IMG/VR virus record: IMGVR_UViG_3300031660_000057
Span: 1 to 25,103 of that record
Strand: one strand, 5' to 3'
DNA: 25,103 nt
From: a virus
Made by a program: the position numbers and the translations under genes
Shown here: positions 1-6,885 of the stretch, piece by piece
Layout: each line of letters opens with the position of its first letter
Numbering within the stretch: position 1 is the first letter of the stretch
The notes under the pieces: model-generated
Databases searched by the model: none
What the model was told of the DNA's origin: nothing
What the model saw: the letters and a program-made list of their open reading frames with translations, nothing else

Positions 1-2
1 AT

Positions 3-119
3 GTCAACGCTATGCTAAATCAAGGAAAAGGCGGTCTTTATATGGTAGTATTCACCGCTGGTGCACTTGGTGCCATAGTCACTTTGTTTGCAAAAAAATT
101 ATTCGGATCCACTTTGTAG
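3..119 (+). CDS. C-terminal part of a small membrane protein (5' end outside window)
   Basis: Frame 3 is open from the window edge to a TAG at 117-119 and gives at least 39 codons. The visible tail contains one strongly hydrophobic segment (LYMVVFTAGALGAIVTLFA) followed by a short Lys-containing end (KKLFGSTL), the usual shape of a single-pass membrane protein. It sits directly before another small membrane protein and the holin, so a role in lysis or at the envelope is possible but not shown. An ATG at position 12 could be an internal methionine or a real start. No ribosome-binding site can be judged because the sequence is cut. The function is not recognised. Confidence 0.5.
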   Translation, partial: VNAMLNQGKGGLYMVVFTAGALGAIVTLFAKKLFGSTL

Positions 120-128
120 GAGGATATT

Positions 129-281
129 ATGATTTCAAATATTTTAAGCAAAATTCTAGTTGCTTTGTTTTGGGTAGTTACAACACTACAAAATACAATT
201 GTTTGGGTTTGGACTAAATTTAAACAACTACTAACATGGGTGGTGTCTAAGTTTATTAATGTGTGTAGGTGTGATAAATAA
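129..281 (+). CDS. Small membrane-associated protein, 50 aa
   Basis: A 50-residue ORF starts with ATG, with GGAGG five bases upstream, and ends at TAA 279-281, just before the holin. It has a hydrophobic stretch at residues 5-20 (ILSKILVALFWVVTTL) and a second Trp/Val-rich amphipathic stretch at about 23-41, then a basic, Cys-containing tail. No family is recognised. Its size, strong ribosome-binding site and position immediately upstream of the 3-TM holin make it a candidate lysis accessory protein such as an antiholin or small holin. That is inference from context only. The gene lies ten bases after the preceding ORF, so both are probably on one transcript. Confidence 0.6.
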   Translation: MISNILSKILVALFWVVTTLQNTIVWVWTKFKQLLTWVVSKFINVCRCDK

Positions 282-290
282 GGAGGTCAT

Positions 291-692
291 ATGGCTTTAT
301 TAAGTGCACTCATTGGCCCAGTAACTGGGATTTTAGATAAGTTTATTGAAGACAAAGACCAGAAGGCAAAGTTAGCCCATGAAATTTCGACGATGGCGGA
401 CAACCACGCGCAACAATTGGCTTTGGCCCAAGTCGAAGTCAACAAGGCTGAAGCAGCTAGTAATTCAGTATGGAAAGGTGGTTGGAGACCGTTTGTGGGT
501 TGGGTTTGCGGTGCTGCCTTTGCTTATCATTTTGTTATCCAGCCTTTGGCTATTTTTGTTATCGCTGCCTACGGTATGGAAGTACCTAGTCTCCCAGTGT
601 TTGAAATGGGTCAGTTAATGACTGTGCTTATGGGTATGCTGGGTCTTGGTGGTTTGCGTAGTTTTGAGAAAACTAAAGGGGTCGCCAAGTAG
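291..692 (+). CDS. Holin, three-transmembrane type (GTA_holin_3TM-like)
   Basis: This 133-residue protein matches the pattern of the 3-TM holin family known from alphaproteobacterial phages and gene transfer agents. It has an N-terminal coiled and charged region with many Ala/Gln/Glu residues (about 15-58), then the family signature KGGWRPFVGWVCG at 62-74. Hydrophobic helices follow at about 66-95, with a final glycine-rich MLGLGGLRSFEK segment near the C-terminus. The holin would form inner-membrane lesions that release the endolysin at the end of infection. The start is supported by AAGGAGG five bases before the ATG, nearly perfectly complementary to the 16S rRNA tail. The M15 endolysin two genes downstream supports a lysis cassette. 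Confidence 0.85.
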   Translation: MALLSALIGPVTGILDKFIEDKDQKAKLAHEISTMADNHAQQLALAQVEVNKAEAASNSVWKGGWRPFVGWVCGAAFAYHFVIQPLAIFVIAAYGMEVPSLPVFEMGQLMTVLMGMLGLGGLRSFEKTKGVAK

Positions 693-723
693 TGGTTAAA
701 CTAACTACTAAGGATTTCAGATA

Positions 724-876
724 ATGGGTTTTATGGATTTTTGGCCTGTAATATCAGGTCTTATTGCGGTGGCTGCTATTGGCGTAGCATTCCGTGCTGA
801 GATTAATGTTCGAGTTAGAGTGTTGGAAGAAAAAGTAAAAGCTCTTTTCGACATCCTCAATAAAAGAGATAGGTAA
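724..876 (+). CDS. Small membrane-anchored coiled-coil protein, 50 aa (possible spanin-like)
   Basis: The 50-residue ORF has an N-terminal hydrophobic segment at about residues 5-24 (DFWPVISGLIAVAAIGVAFR). After it comes a heptad-like charged helix (INVRVRVLEEKVKALFDILN) ending in basic residues. An N-terminal anchor plus a short coiled coil is the layout of Rz-type inner-membrane spanins, but it is shorter than a typical i-spanin and no o-spanin partner was found. It could equally be a small tail or holin accessory protein. An AAGGA lies about nine bases upstream of the ATG. The stop is two bases before the endolysin start, indicating co-translation in the lysis cassette. Confidence 0.6.
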   Translation: MGFMDFWPVISGLIAVAAIGVAFRAEINVRVRVLEEKVKALFDILNKRDR

Positions 877-878
877 AT

Positions 879-1328
879 ATGACCTTTAAGTTATCAAAAA
901 GAAGTCTAAAACGCCTACAAGGAGTTAAACAAGATTTGATTGATGTTGTTAATCGAGCTATTGTAATAACTGAAATTGATTTCGGGATTTCAGAGGGCTT
1001 GAGGACTTTTGAAAGGCAGCAACAATTGTTTGATCGTGGTGCTAGCCAAACAATGAAAAGCAAACACATAGATGGGAATGCTATTGATCTTGTTGCATAC
1101 ATAGGGCCAAGGGTGAGTTGGGAGCTTAGTGTTTATGATGAAATTGCAGATGCCATGCGTCAAGCTGCAAAAGAGCTAGATGTTAAATTGCGTTGGGGTG
1201 CCGCTTGGCACAAAGACTTGACTGATTCTGATATGAGTGCTGAAGATCTTATGAATGAATATATAGATCTTAGACGCTCTGAAGGAAAAAGACCTTTTAT
1301 TGATGCGCCACATTTTGAGATCGTTTAA
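879..1328 (+). CDS. Endolysin, M15 family peptidoglycan peptidase
   Basis: The 149-residue protein has the zinc-peptidase signature of the M15 family (D-Ala-D-Ala carboxypeptidase / L-Ala-D-Glu endopeptidase type). The SKHIDGNAIDL motif at 61-71 supplies His63 and Asp70, and APHFE at 143-147 supplies the second His (145). An RWGAAW segment at 105-110 matches the conserved Trp-containing strand. Phage members cleave the peptide cross-bridges of peptidoglycan after the holin opens the membrane. The length is typical of single-domain phage endolysins of this family. No signal peptide is visible, which fits holin-dependent release. The stop is adjacent to the next ATG (1329). Confidence 0.87.
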   Translation: MTFKLSKRSLKRLQGVKQDLIDVVNRAIVITEIDFGISEGLRTFERQQQLFDRGASQTMKSKHIDGNAIDLVAYIGPRVSWELSVYDEIADAMRQAAKELDVKLRWGAAWHKDLTDSDMSAEDLMNEYIDLRRSEGKRPFIDAPHFEIV

Positions 1329-3209
1329 ATGCCTCTGAAACTCTTAAAATTTAATGCCGGGATAGTCAAAGATATAACATCTTACAGTGCTGGCAAAAAT
1401 GGACCTTTCTGGACAGACGGTGACAAAGTCCGTTTTGTTAATGGATATCCTCAAAAAATCGGAGGATGGACTCAAGAACTAATGTACCATAGTATTAACG
1501 GGTACACAGATCCAGTAAGACCGTATGGTGTGCCTAGGAATCTTAATTTCTGGACAGCTTTGTCCGATGGGCAAGGTTATTTGGCAATTGGCACATCTAG
1601 CCACCTTTATGTAGTTTACCAACTTTTGCTCTACGATATAACTCCTGTAAGAGCCACACAAGCTGGACTTTCAAATCCATTCACAACAGTTAACAACAGT
1701 TCGGTTGTCACGGTCGCAGATACAAGCCATGGAGCTTCAACAGGAGACTGGGTTGTTTTCTCAGGAGCAGGCGATACAAACGGAATACTCGCAGCCACGA
1801 TTAACGACATTTACGGCTATCAATTGACTTTGGTTGATGCAAACTCTTACACTGTTGACTTCGGGACTGCAGCAACCTCCTCTGGGACTGCAGGAGGCAC
1901 CGTCACTGCTAAATACTTAATAGGAAATGCTGCCGCGCTCGGCACTGGCACTTCTATACAAAATGCTGGTTGGGGAGTTTCAAGTTGGGGAGACTCTACT
2001 TGGGGAACTCCGAGATCAATTAACGCAGGCACAACTGAAACCAGCCAATGGTCTCTTGTTAATTGGGGTGAAGATTTAATATCTCTAGTTCGCAATGGTG
2101 CACTTTATTACTGGGATCTTTCTGCTGGATTCCCCTCTTCCTCAGTTTTGGTGTCAGGACTTGGTGGGGCTGCGGATGTTCCTGCAGAAAGCAGAGTTGC
2201 AGCAGTTTCATTCCCTGACAGACACTTGGTCTGTGGTGGGTGCACGCCTCTGGGTGGTGGAGCGCAAGACCCGATGCTGGTGCGGTGGTCAGACCAAGAA
2301 GGATTTAAAGTTTGGACTCCAACAGACACAAACACAGCAGGAGATCAGCGACTAGAGATAGGAACCAAGATAGTTGCTATGACACCGACCAGAGATGAGA
2401 TGTTCATAACAACCGACGAAGCTGTTTATGGTATGAATTTCGTTGGACCACCTTTCACTTTTAGTTTCAGGCTACTAGGAACAAACTGCGGAGCTGCAGG
2501 CAAAAATGTTGTAGCCAATGTTGATGGTGATATTTATTGGATGGGCAGAGACACATTCTTCTTCTACAACGGTGCAATGGCTGAAATACCTTGCTCGGTG
2601 AAGTTTTATGTTTTCGACAATCTTAATTTTAATTTCGCAGACAAGTTTTTTGCAACTCACAACAAAAAATTCAACGAAGTCACTTGGTTCTATGTAACCA
2701 ATGCAGAGGTTGCGAACAACCCCACAGACCCAGAGCCAGATGCGTATGTTACGTTTAATTATGAGCTTAAAGTTTGGTCAATTGGTTATATGAGAAGAAC
2801 CTGTTGGCACGACTCACTCGGCACCCGACAGTTCCCATTCGCATTTACTTATGATGGTTATCAGTACAACCACGAAGACACAAGCAATGCAAACGGTTTA
2901 GCCCTTTCTGCTTATATACAAAGCTCTGCTGTTGAGATGTCGCAGAATGGTGATTTTTTAATGTTGGTTGATAAAGTTATCCCAGACGCCACTATGACAG
3001 GCAGTCTTAATTTAACAATAACTTCAGAAAAATACCCAAACGCAAACACAGTTACAACAGGACCATTTCCTTTTACATCAGATTCTAATAAAATAAGCGT
3101 TCGTGCCAAAGGAAGACAGATCAGTCTTAAATTTGAGAACACAGGTCTGAATGAGTCTTGGGAGCTTGGTGATTTCAGAGTAAACATGAGACAGGACGGA
3201 ATGAGATGA
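1329..3209 (+). CDS. Large virion (tail-like) protein with inserted beta-sandwich domain
   Basis: This 626-residue protein has an N-terminal pattern I associate with a tail or head-tail structural protein of marine short-tailed phages: FNAGIVKDITSY at about 8-19, FWTDGDKVRFVNGYPQKIGGW at about 27-47. Residues ~118-193 look like a separate Thr/Val/Gly-rich module (HGASTGDWVVFSGAG, then alternating strands ending GGTVTAKYLIG), similar to the FCCH-type beta domains found in phage proteins. The remainder is beta-rich with many aromatic residues, and there is no enzyme motif. I infer a tail tube, hub or stabilisation role; P22 gp10-like function is possible but unproven. It starts right after the endolysin stop, and its own stop overlaps the next start (ATGA). 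Confidence 0.65.
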   Translation: MPLKLLKFNAGIVKDITSYSAGKNGPFWTDGDKVRFVNGYPQKIGGWTQELMYHSINGYTDPVRPYGVPRNLNFWTALSDGQGYLAIGTSSHLYVVYQLLLYDITPVRATQAGLSNPFTTVNNSSVVTVADTSHGASTGDWVVFSGAGDTNGILAATINDIYGYQLTLVDANSYTVDFGTAATSSGTAGGTVTAKYLIGNAAALGTGTSIQNAGWGVSSWGDSTWGTPRSINAGTTETSQWSLVNWGEDLISLVRNGALYYWDLSAGFPSSSVLVSGLGGAADVPAESRVAAVSFPDRHLVCGGCTPLGGGAQDPMLVRWSDQEGFKVWTPTDTNTAGDQRLEIGTKIVAMTPTRDEMFITTDEAVYGMNFVGPPFTFSFRLLGTNCGAAGKNVVANVDGDIYWMGRDTFFFYNGAMAEIPCSVKFYVFDNLNFNFADKFFATHNKKFNEVTWFYVTNAEVANNPTDPEPDAYVTFNYELKVWSIGYMRRTCWHDSLGTRQFPFAFTYDGYQYNHEDTSNANGLALSAYIQSSAVEMSQNGDFLMLVDKVIPDATMTGSLNLTITSEKYPNANTVTTGPFPFTSDSNKISVRAKGRQISLKFENTGLNESWELGDFRVNMRQDGMR

Positions 3210-3454
3210 GTAAAATCAACACAAGACTACCAGCTCCTCCCTCCGACTGGAGCCAAAATTGGGCTGAAAGACTCATTAATACTTTGGAACTTCAAATAAA
3301 AGATTTAAACTCCACAGCATCTCCGAGTTTTTACGATGTTTCTAATGTTACTTTGGACAGAGCCTACGATGCAAACTCAACATCCACAGCCGAACTGGCG
3401 GATGTTCTAGGGACTTTGATAACTGATCTTAAAGGAAAAGGAATAATAAGCTAA
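3206..3454 (+). CDS. Small conserved-context virion-region protein, 82 aa
   Basis: The 82-residue ORF is locked between two neighbours by overlaps: its ATG overlaps the upstream TGA (ATGA at 3206-3209) and its TAA overlaps the next ATG (TAATG at 3452-3456). This supports a real, translationally coupled gene. The middle has a helical stretch (WAERLINTLELQIKDLN, about 19-35) that looks like a short coiled coil. The end carries a Thr/Ser-Ala-rich segment (SSTAELADVLGTLITDLKG). No catalytic motif is seen. It is probably a small virion or assembly accessory protein expressed together with the tail-like protein. The family is not recognised. Confidence 0.65.
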   Translation: MSKINTRLPAPPSDWSQNWAERLINTLELQIKDLNSTASPSFYDVSNVTLDRAYDANSTSTAELADVLGTLITDLKGKGIIS

Positions 3455-5082
3455 TGGCAATCAACCCATACAATTTATCTGAGACTGATGCTATTGAAAG
3501 CACTCAAGGGATAGGTGCGTTATCAGGTTTTGACAAATACGGTCAACCTTTAAAAACAGACCCTTTAAATGACCCAACAATTCTCAGGTCGATGGAACAG
3601 GGGCTTGTTCCTGAATTACCACAGGGTGCATTAGGAGCTTTTGAATATCCAGTTTACCAGGTAGAGACTTTCGCTCCTGAAAGTTCTGTGAATCTTCAAG
3701 ATGTTTACGGCACAGAGGCGATGCCTATTTTTGAGTGGGCCAAGCAAATCCAAAGCGGCATCAGGATCTACGATCCAAGCTCACCAGTAGATCAAGAATT
3801 AATAGACCAGTACAAACAATTAACCGGGGAATTGTCTGAATCAGGCCAACTCCCTCCTGATGCTCCTAGTTGGGAAGACATCGCCAAGCCAATTGCTGCT
3901 GTTGCTGCTACAAAAATCGGATCAAATGTGGCACAGGCTCTCACAGACCCATACATAGTTGGCGGTGTAACTGATAAAGTCTTGGCTGGTGGGCAAACTT
4001 CCATCCCGTATTTCGGGAAAGATTTACCTCAGCAAACAATTAACAAAAGTATAGGCCAAGGCTGGGACATGTCCAAAGCAGGCGGCATCCCTGAAGGCTC
4101 TACTTTTATACCTGAGTTGGCGACCCAAGAAGCTGCATCTGCCTCCGGGAATCTAGATTTATATAATCGCCTTAACTCCGGACCAAGCCTAGGTTCTGGA
4201 AGTTCTGGAGTGCAGGAGCTCAACAATGGCTCTAGAGTTTATAATACAGATTCATTAGGGAACTCCGGTGTTAAAATCAATGGAGACCAAGCCACAGGAC
4301 TCCAAAGCTCTAGAGCTGGAGGCTCATCCCTTGCTATAAGCTCAACAACAAAGGCACCAACTTATTGGGACGGGGTCCAAGGCAGATTCACCGACTCAGC
4401 AACTTGGTCTCAAGCCGGAACTATGGCTCTTGTTTCCACAGGAATTAATATCGCCATGGGGATGAAACCAGTTGAGGCTGTTAAGGCAGGAAGCTCTGCT
4501 GCTTTTGCTTATGCAGTCGGTACTGCTCTTTTTGGCCCAGTGGGAGGTTATATTGCTTCTACATTCTTAGCAGCACCAATTCAGAAAGCTGGCTCCAAAA
4601 TTAATGAAAAAAGAAAACAAATCGCCTCAGACGTTGCTGGGGAAATTAAAGATGCTGGCTCCAGAACAGTCAGTGCTGCTAAGAAAGTTGTTAACGCACC
4701 TGTTAAAGTTGCTAAGAAAATCATCAGCGGAGGCAGGGTCATTTGTAATGAGCTAAGACGCCAAGGACTCCTCACGACAAGAGATGTTGTTCTGGATTAC
4801 AAATTCACCCAAGAGCACTTAACACCACAGCACGTCGCAGGATATCATTTTTGGGCAATCAAAGTTGTTAAAAATCTACGCAAAGGCAAAGGTATTAAAC
4901 TTTGGACGCACATTGCTCAACATCGTGCAAACGAGATCTCTTACATATATGGCGACAGAGCCAATCCGGATTATCTTGGCAAAATTTACAGAAAGATATT
5001 TGAGCCTGTTTGCTGGACTGTAGGGTTGTTTTGCAAAGAAGCGGATTGGTCAATACTTTACGAAGATAAACAGGAGAATTAA
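3454..5082 (+). CDS. Large virion-region protein with Ala/Gly-rich hydrophobic segment
   Basis: A 542-residue protein in three parts. The N-terminal ~250 residues are Pro/Gln/Ser-rich and acidic (PELPQGALGAFEYPVYQVE and similar). Residues around 325-380 form an Ala/Gly-rich hydrophobic stretch that could cross or insert into a membrane (AAFAYAVGTALFGPVGGYIAS). The C-terminal ~115 residues are a compact domain beginning RVICNELRRQGLL (about 428), rich in Trp, Tyr and Lys. I have seen similar C-terminal domains (Cys, short helix, then an HFWAIKVVKNLRKGKG-like basic helix) in virion proteins of environmental phages; that is memory, not a search. A role as an ejected or internal virion protein is plausible. 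Its start overlaps the previous stop by one base. Confidence 0.6.
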   Translation: MAINPYNLSETDAIESTQGIGALSGFDKYGQPLKTDPLNDPTILRSMEQGLVPELPQGALGAFEYPVYQVETFAPESSVNLQDVYGTEAMPIFEWAKQIQSGIRIYDPSSPVDQELIDQYKQLTGELSESGQLPPDAPSWEDIAKPIAAVAATKIGSNVAQALTDPYIVGGVTDKVLAGGQTSIPYFGKDLPQQTINKSIGQGWDMSKAGGIPEGSTFIPELATQEAASASGNLDLYNRLNSGPSLGSGSSGVQELNNGSRVYNTDSLGNSGVKINGDQATGLQSSRAGGSSLAISSTTKAPTYWDGVQGRFTDSATWSQAGTMALVSTGINIAMGMKPVEAVKAGSSAAFAYAVGTALFGPVGGYIASTFLAAPIQKAGSKINEKRKQIASDVAGEIKDAGSRTVSAAKKVVNAPVKVAKKIISGGRVICNELRRQGLLTTRDVVLDYKFTQEHLTPQHVAGYHFWAIKVVKNLRKGKGIKLWTHIAQHRANEISYIYGDRANPDYLGKIYRKIFEPVCWTVGLFCKEADWSILYEDKQEN

Positions 5083-5439
5083 ATGGCAACTATGGAAGAA
5101 ATGATGATGATGCAAGAGCAACAAGCCCCAAGCATGCCCTCGATGGAAGGTGCAAACATGCCTCCTATGGAAAGTTCAGACCCAATGGCAGGACTCCCAC
5201 CAGAAGCTATGGAAGCTATGATGCAACCAGACCCAGCAATACAAGGTGTGCTTCTTGCGAGATTAACCAATTTCACCAAACAAGACCTCGATGCTCTGGA
5301 TGAGGTTATAACCCCAGAAACCGCTCAAGTTCTTTTAAAACTTTTGCCTGAATTCAAAGAGATGATTGATGCGATGGCTTCCGGGATGCAGCAACCAGAA
5401 ATGGAACCAGAAACCACAGGAGCATTAGGCGGAATTTAA
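5083..5439 (+). CDS. Methionine-rich acidic small protein, 118 aa
   Basis: The first ~50 residues are exceptionally rich in Met, Pro, Glu and Gln, including four consecutive methionines at 7-10 and repeated PSM/MEAMM-type units. Residues ~52-95 form a likely helical domain (LLARLTNFTKQDLDALDEV, then TAQVLLKLLPEFKEMIDAM). The end is again Met/Gln/Glu-rich and then Gly-rich. The low-complexity Met-rich acidic tail resembles scaffold-like or disordered adaptor proteins in the virion modules of other phages, but no specific family is claimed. The gene starts directly after the previous stop, and its TAA overlaps the next ATG (TAATG), so expression is tightly coupled to its neighbours. Confidence 0.7.
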   Translation: MATMEEMMMMQEQQAPSMPSMEGANMPPMESSDPMAGLPPEAMEAMMQPDPAIQGVLLARLTNFTKQDLDALDEVITPETAQVLLKLLPEFKEMIDAMASGMQQPEMEPETTGALGGI

Positions 5440-5879
5440 TGGAAATCAGAAGGGCTAATATATTAGATTTGAGCCCAGTGCTTGCTATGTTGTATAGTAT
5501 GCATAATGAGACTGAGTTAAAAGTTCCTGATATATTACCAGAGAAGCTAGCATTTAAAGTCAACGAAACAATAAACCGAGGGGTTGTACTTATGGCGTTG
5601 ACTGAGGAGAAAAAGCTCCTTGGCTCTGTTGGTGGAGTTATAATCAGCGATTGGTGGTCGGAAGAGAAGTACTTGGCAGATTTGTGGTTTTATGTTTATC
5701 CGATGCACCGAAGTAGCACTGTGGCTGTGAAATTGATTAAAGAGTTTATTAAAATAGGTCAAGATGCTGAAATCCCGGTAAGATTAGGTCATATATTTTC
5801 CGGAGATTTGGACAGGAAAGACAAATTGTTTGAGCGTCTTGGTATGACAAAAGCAGGTTGTGTTTTCGTGGAGAATTAA
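5439..5879 (+). CDS. GNAT-like acetyltransferase in virion cluster
   Basis: The 146-residue protein has the layout of the GNAT N-acetyltransferase fold. It opens with a strand (MEIRRANILDLSPVLAML), followed by the central strands (VVLMALTEEKKLLGSVGGVII). Then comes strand-loop-helix motif A, LWFYVYPMHRSSTVAVKLIKE at about 82-102, and a closing FERLGMTKAGCVFVE strand. In a canonical enzyme the acetyl-CoA pyrophosphate loop is Q/R-x-x-G-x-G/A. Here the loop reads HRSSTVA, lacking the usual glycines, so activity is uncertain. GNAT-like genes are found among virion genes in several marine phage groups, where the substrate is unknown. The start overlaps the preceding stop (TAATG). Confidence 0.7.
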   Translation: MEIRRANILDLSPVLAMLYSMHNETELKVPDILPEKLAFKVNETINRGVVLMALTEEKKLLGSVGGVIISDWWSEEKYLADLWFYVYPMHRSSTVAVKLIKEFIKIGQDAEIPVRLGHIFSGDLDRKDKLFERLGMTKAGCVFVEN

Positions 5880-6875
5880 ATGGGCGGTGCATGTACAACA
5901 GGGGTTGAGACCCTACCAGATCCTAAACTAGTAATCACTGGAACCGAGATCCCGGAGTGGGTCTCTGCAGGTGGTCAAACACTCTTCCAGCAGGCAGCAT
6001 CACTAGCAAAAAGTCCCTATCCCGCGTATCAAGCTCCAAGGATAGCGAGCTATGATGGCTCCAAACTAACTCCAGCAGAGCAAGAAGCTGCAAGAATCCT
6101 GCAAGATGATGCTGGTGCATATAAACCTTACATTGACGAAGCAGGAGCCAGAGCACTCAAGCTCGGGCAAGGCTACGATGCTATGAGCACAGACCAGTTA
6201 GTGGGATCACCATTAACAATGGATCAGGCCAAGCCATTCATGGATATTTACCAACAGGCGGTTGATCCTGCTGTTGAGGAAATACAGCGTCAGATGGAGC
6301 AAAAACAAATCTCAGACCGAGCCAAAGCAGTCGGTTCCGGTGCATTCGGAGGATCAAGGCAGTACCTCGGAGAGATGATGGGTGCTTCAGAAGCAGCAAG
6401 GCAATCTGGGGACTTGAGAAAAAGAGCTGGTGTTGAAGGTTTGGGGTTCGCAGCACAACAAGTCGAAGCAGACCGGCAAGCTAGATTCGCAGCAGAGCAA
6501 GCACAACGTGGCGCATTCGAAACTCAAGAGTCTGCAAGAACAGGCGCGGTGAGCCAGATAGCGAGCTTTGCTCCAGCAATCCAAGGTCTTCAGCAACAAG
6601 CTGCCTCTGGGATGATAAGTTCTGGGGAAGCACAAAGGAGTCTAGACCAAATGGCTCTGGACTTGGCGTACGCAGACTTTGTTGAACAGCGTGAGTACCC
6701 ATTCCAGATGGTTAACTACGCGATGGGTGCGTTAAAAGGCGTTCCATACGAGACAACACAGACCAGCCTCCAGCAAGGTCAACAATACATACAAACACCT
6801 AGTGTTTACGGACAGACAATTGGCGGATTGGGTGCTCTCGGAAGTGCATATTTCATGAGCAAGGGCAGAACCTAA
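5880..6875 (+). CDS. Virion-region protein, helical and Gln/Ala-rich, 331 aa
   Basis: A 331-residue protein starting MGGACTTG, directly after the GNAT-like gene stop. Most of it is predicted helical and rich in Ala, Gln, Glu and Arg (about 125-270: AVDPAVEEIQRQMEQKQ, then repeated AEQAQRGAFETQE-like stretches), suggesting extended helices or coiled coils. A conserved-looking C-terminal segment around 270-285 (EQREYPFQMVNYAMGALKGV) and a Gly-rich end are notable. The Cys at position 5 is not preceded by a signal peptide, so a lipoprotein is unlikely. No enzyme motif is seen. Gene order and composition suggest an internal or DNA-ejection type virion protein; I cannot assign a named family. Confidence 0.6.
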   Translation: MGGACTTGVETLPDPKLVITGTEIPEWVSAGGQTLFQQAASLAKSPYPAYQAPRIASYDGSKLTPAEQEAARILQDDAGAYKPYIDEAGARALKLGQGYDAMSTDQLVGSPLTMDQAKPFMDIYQQAVDPAVEEIQRQMEQKQISDRAKAVGSGAFGGSRQYLGEMMGASEAARQSGDLRKRAGVEGLGFAAQQVEADRQARFAAEQAQRGAFETQESARTGAVSQIASFAPAIQGLQQQAASGMISSGEAQRSLDQMALDLAYADFVEQREYPFQMVNYAMGALKGVPYETTQTSLQQGQQYIQTPSVYGQTIGGLGALGSAYFMSKGRT

Positions 6876-6885
6876 GAGGGATATC

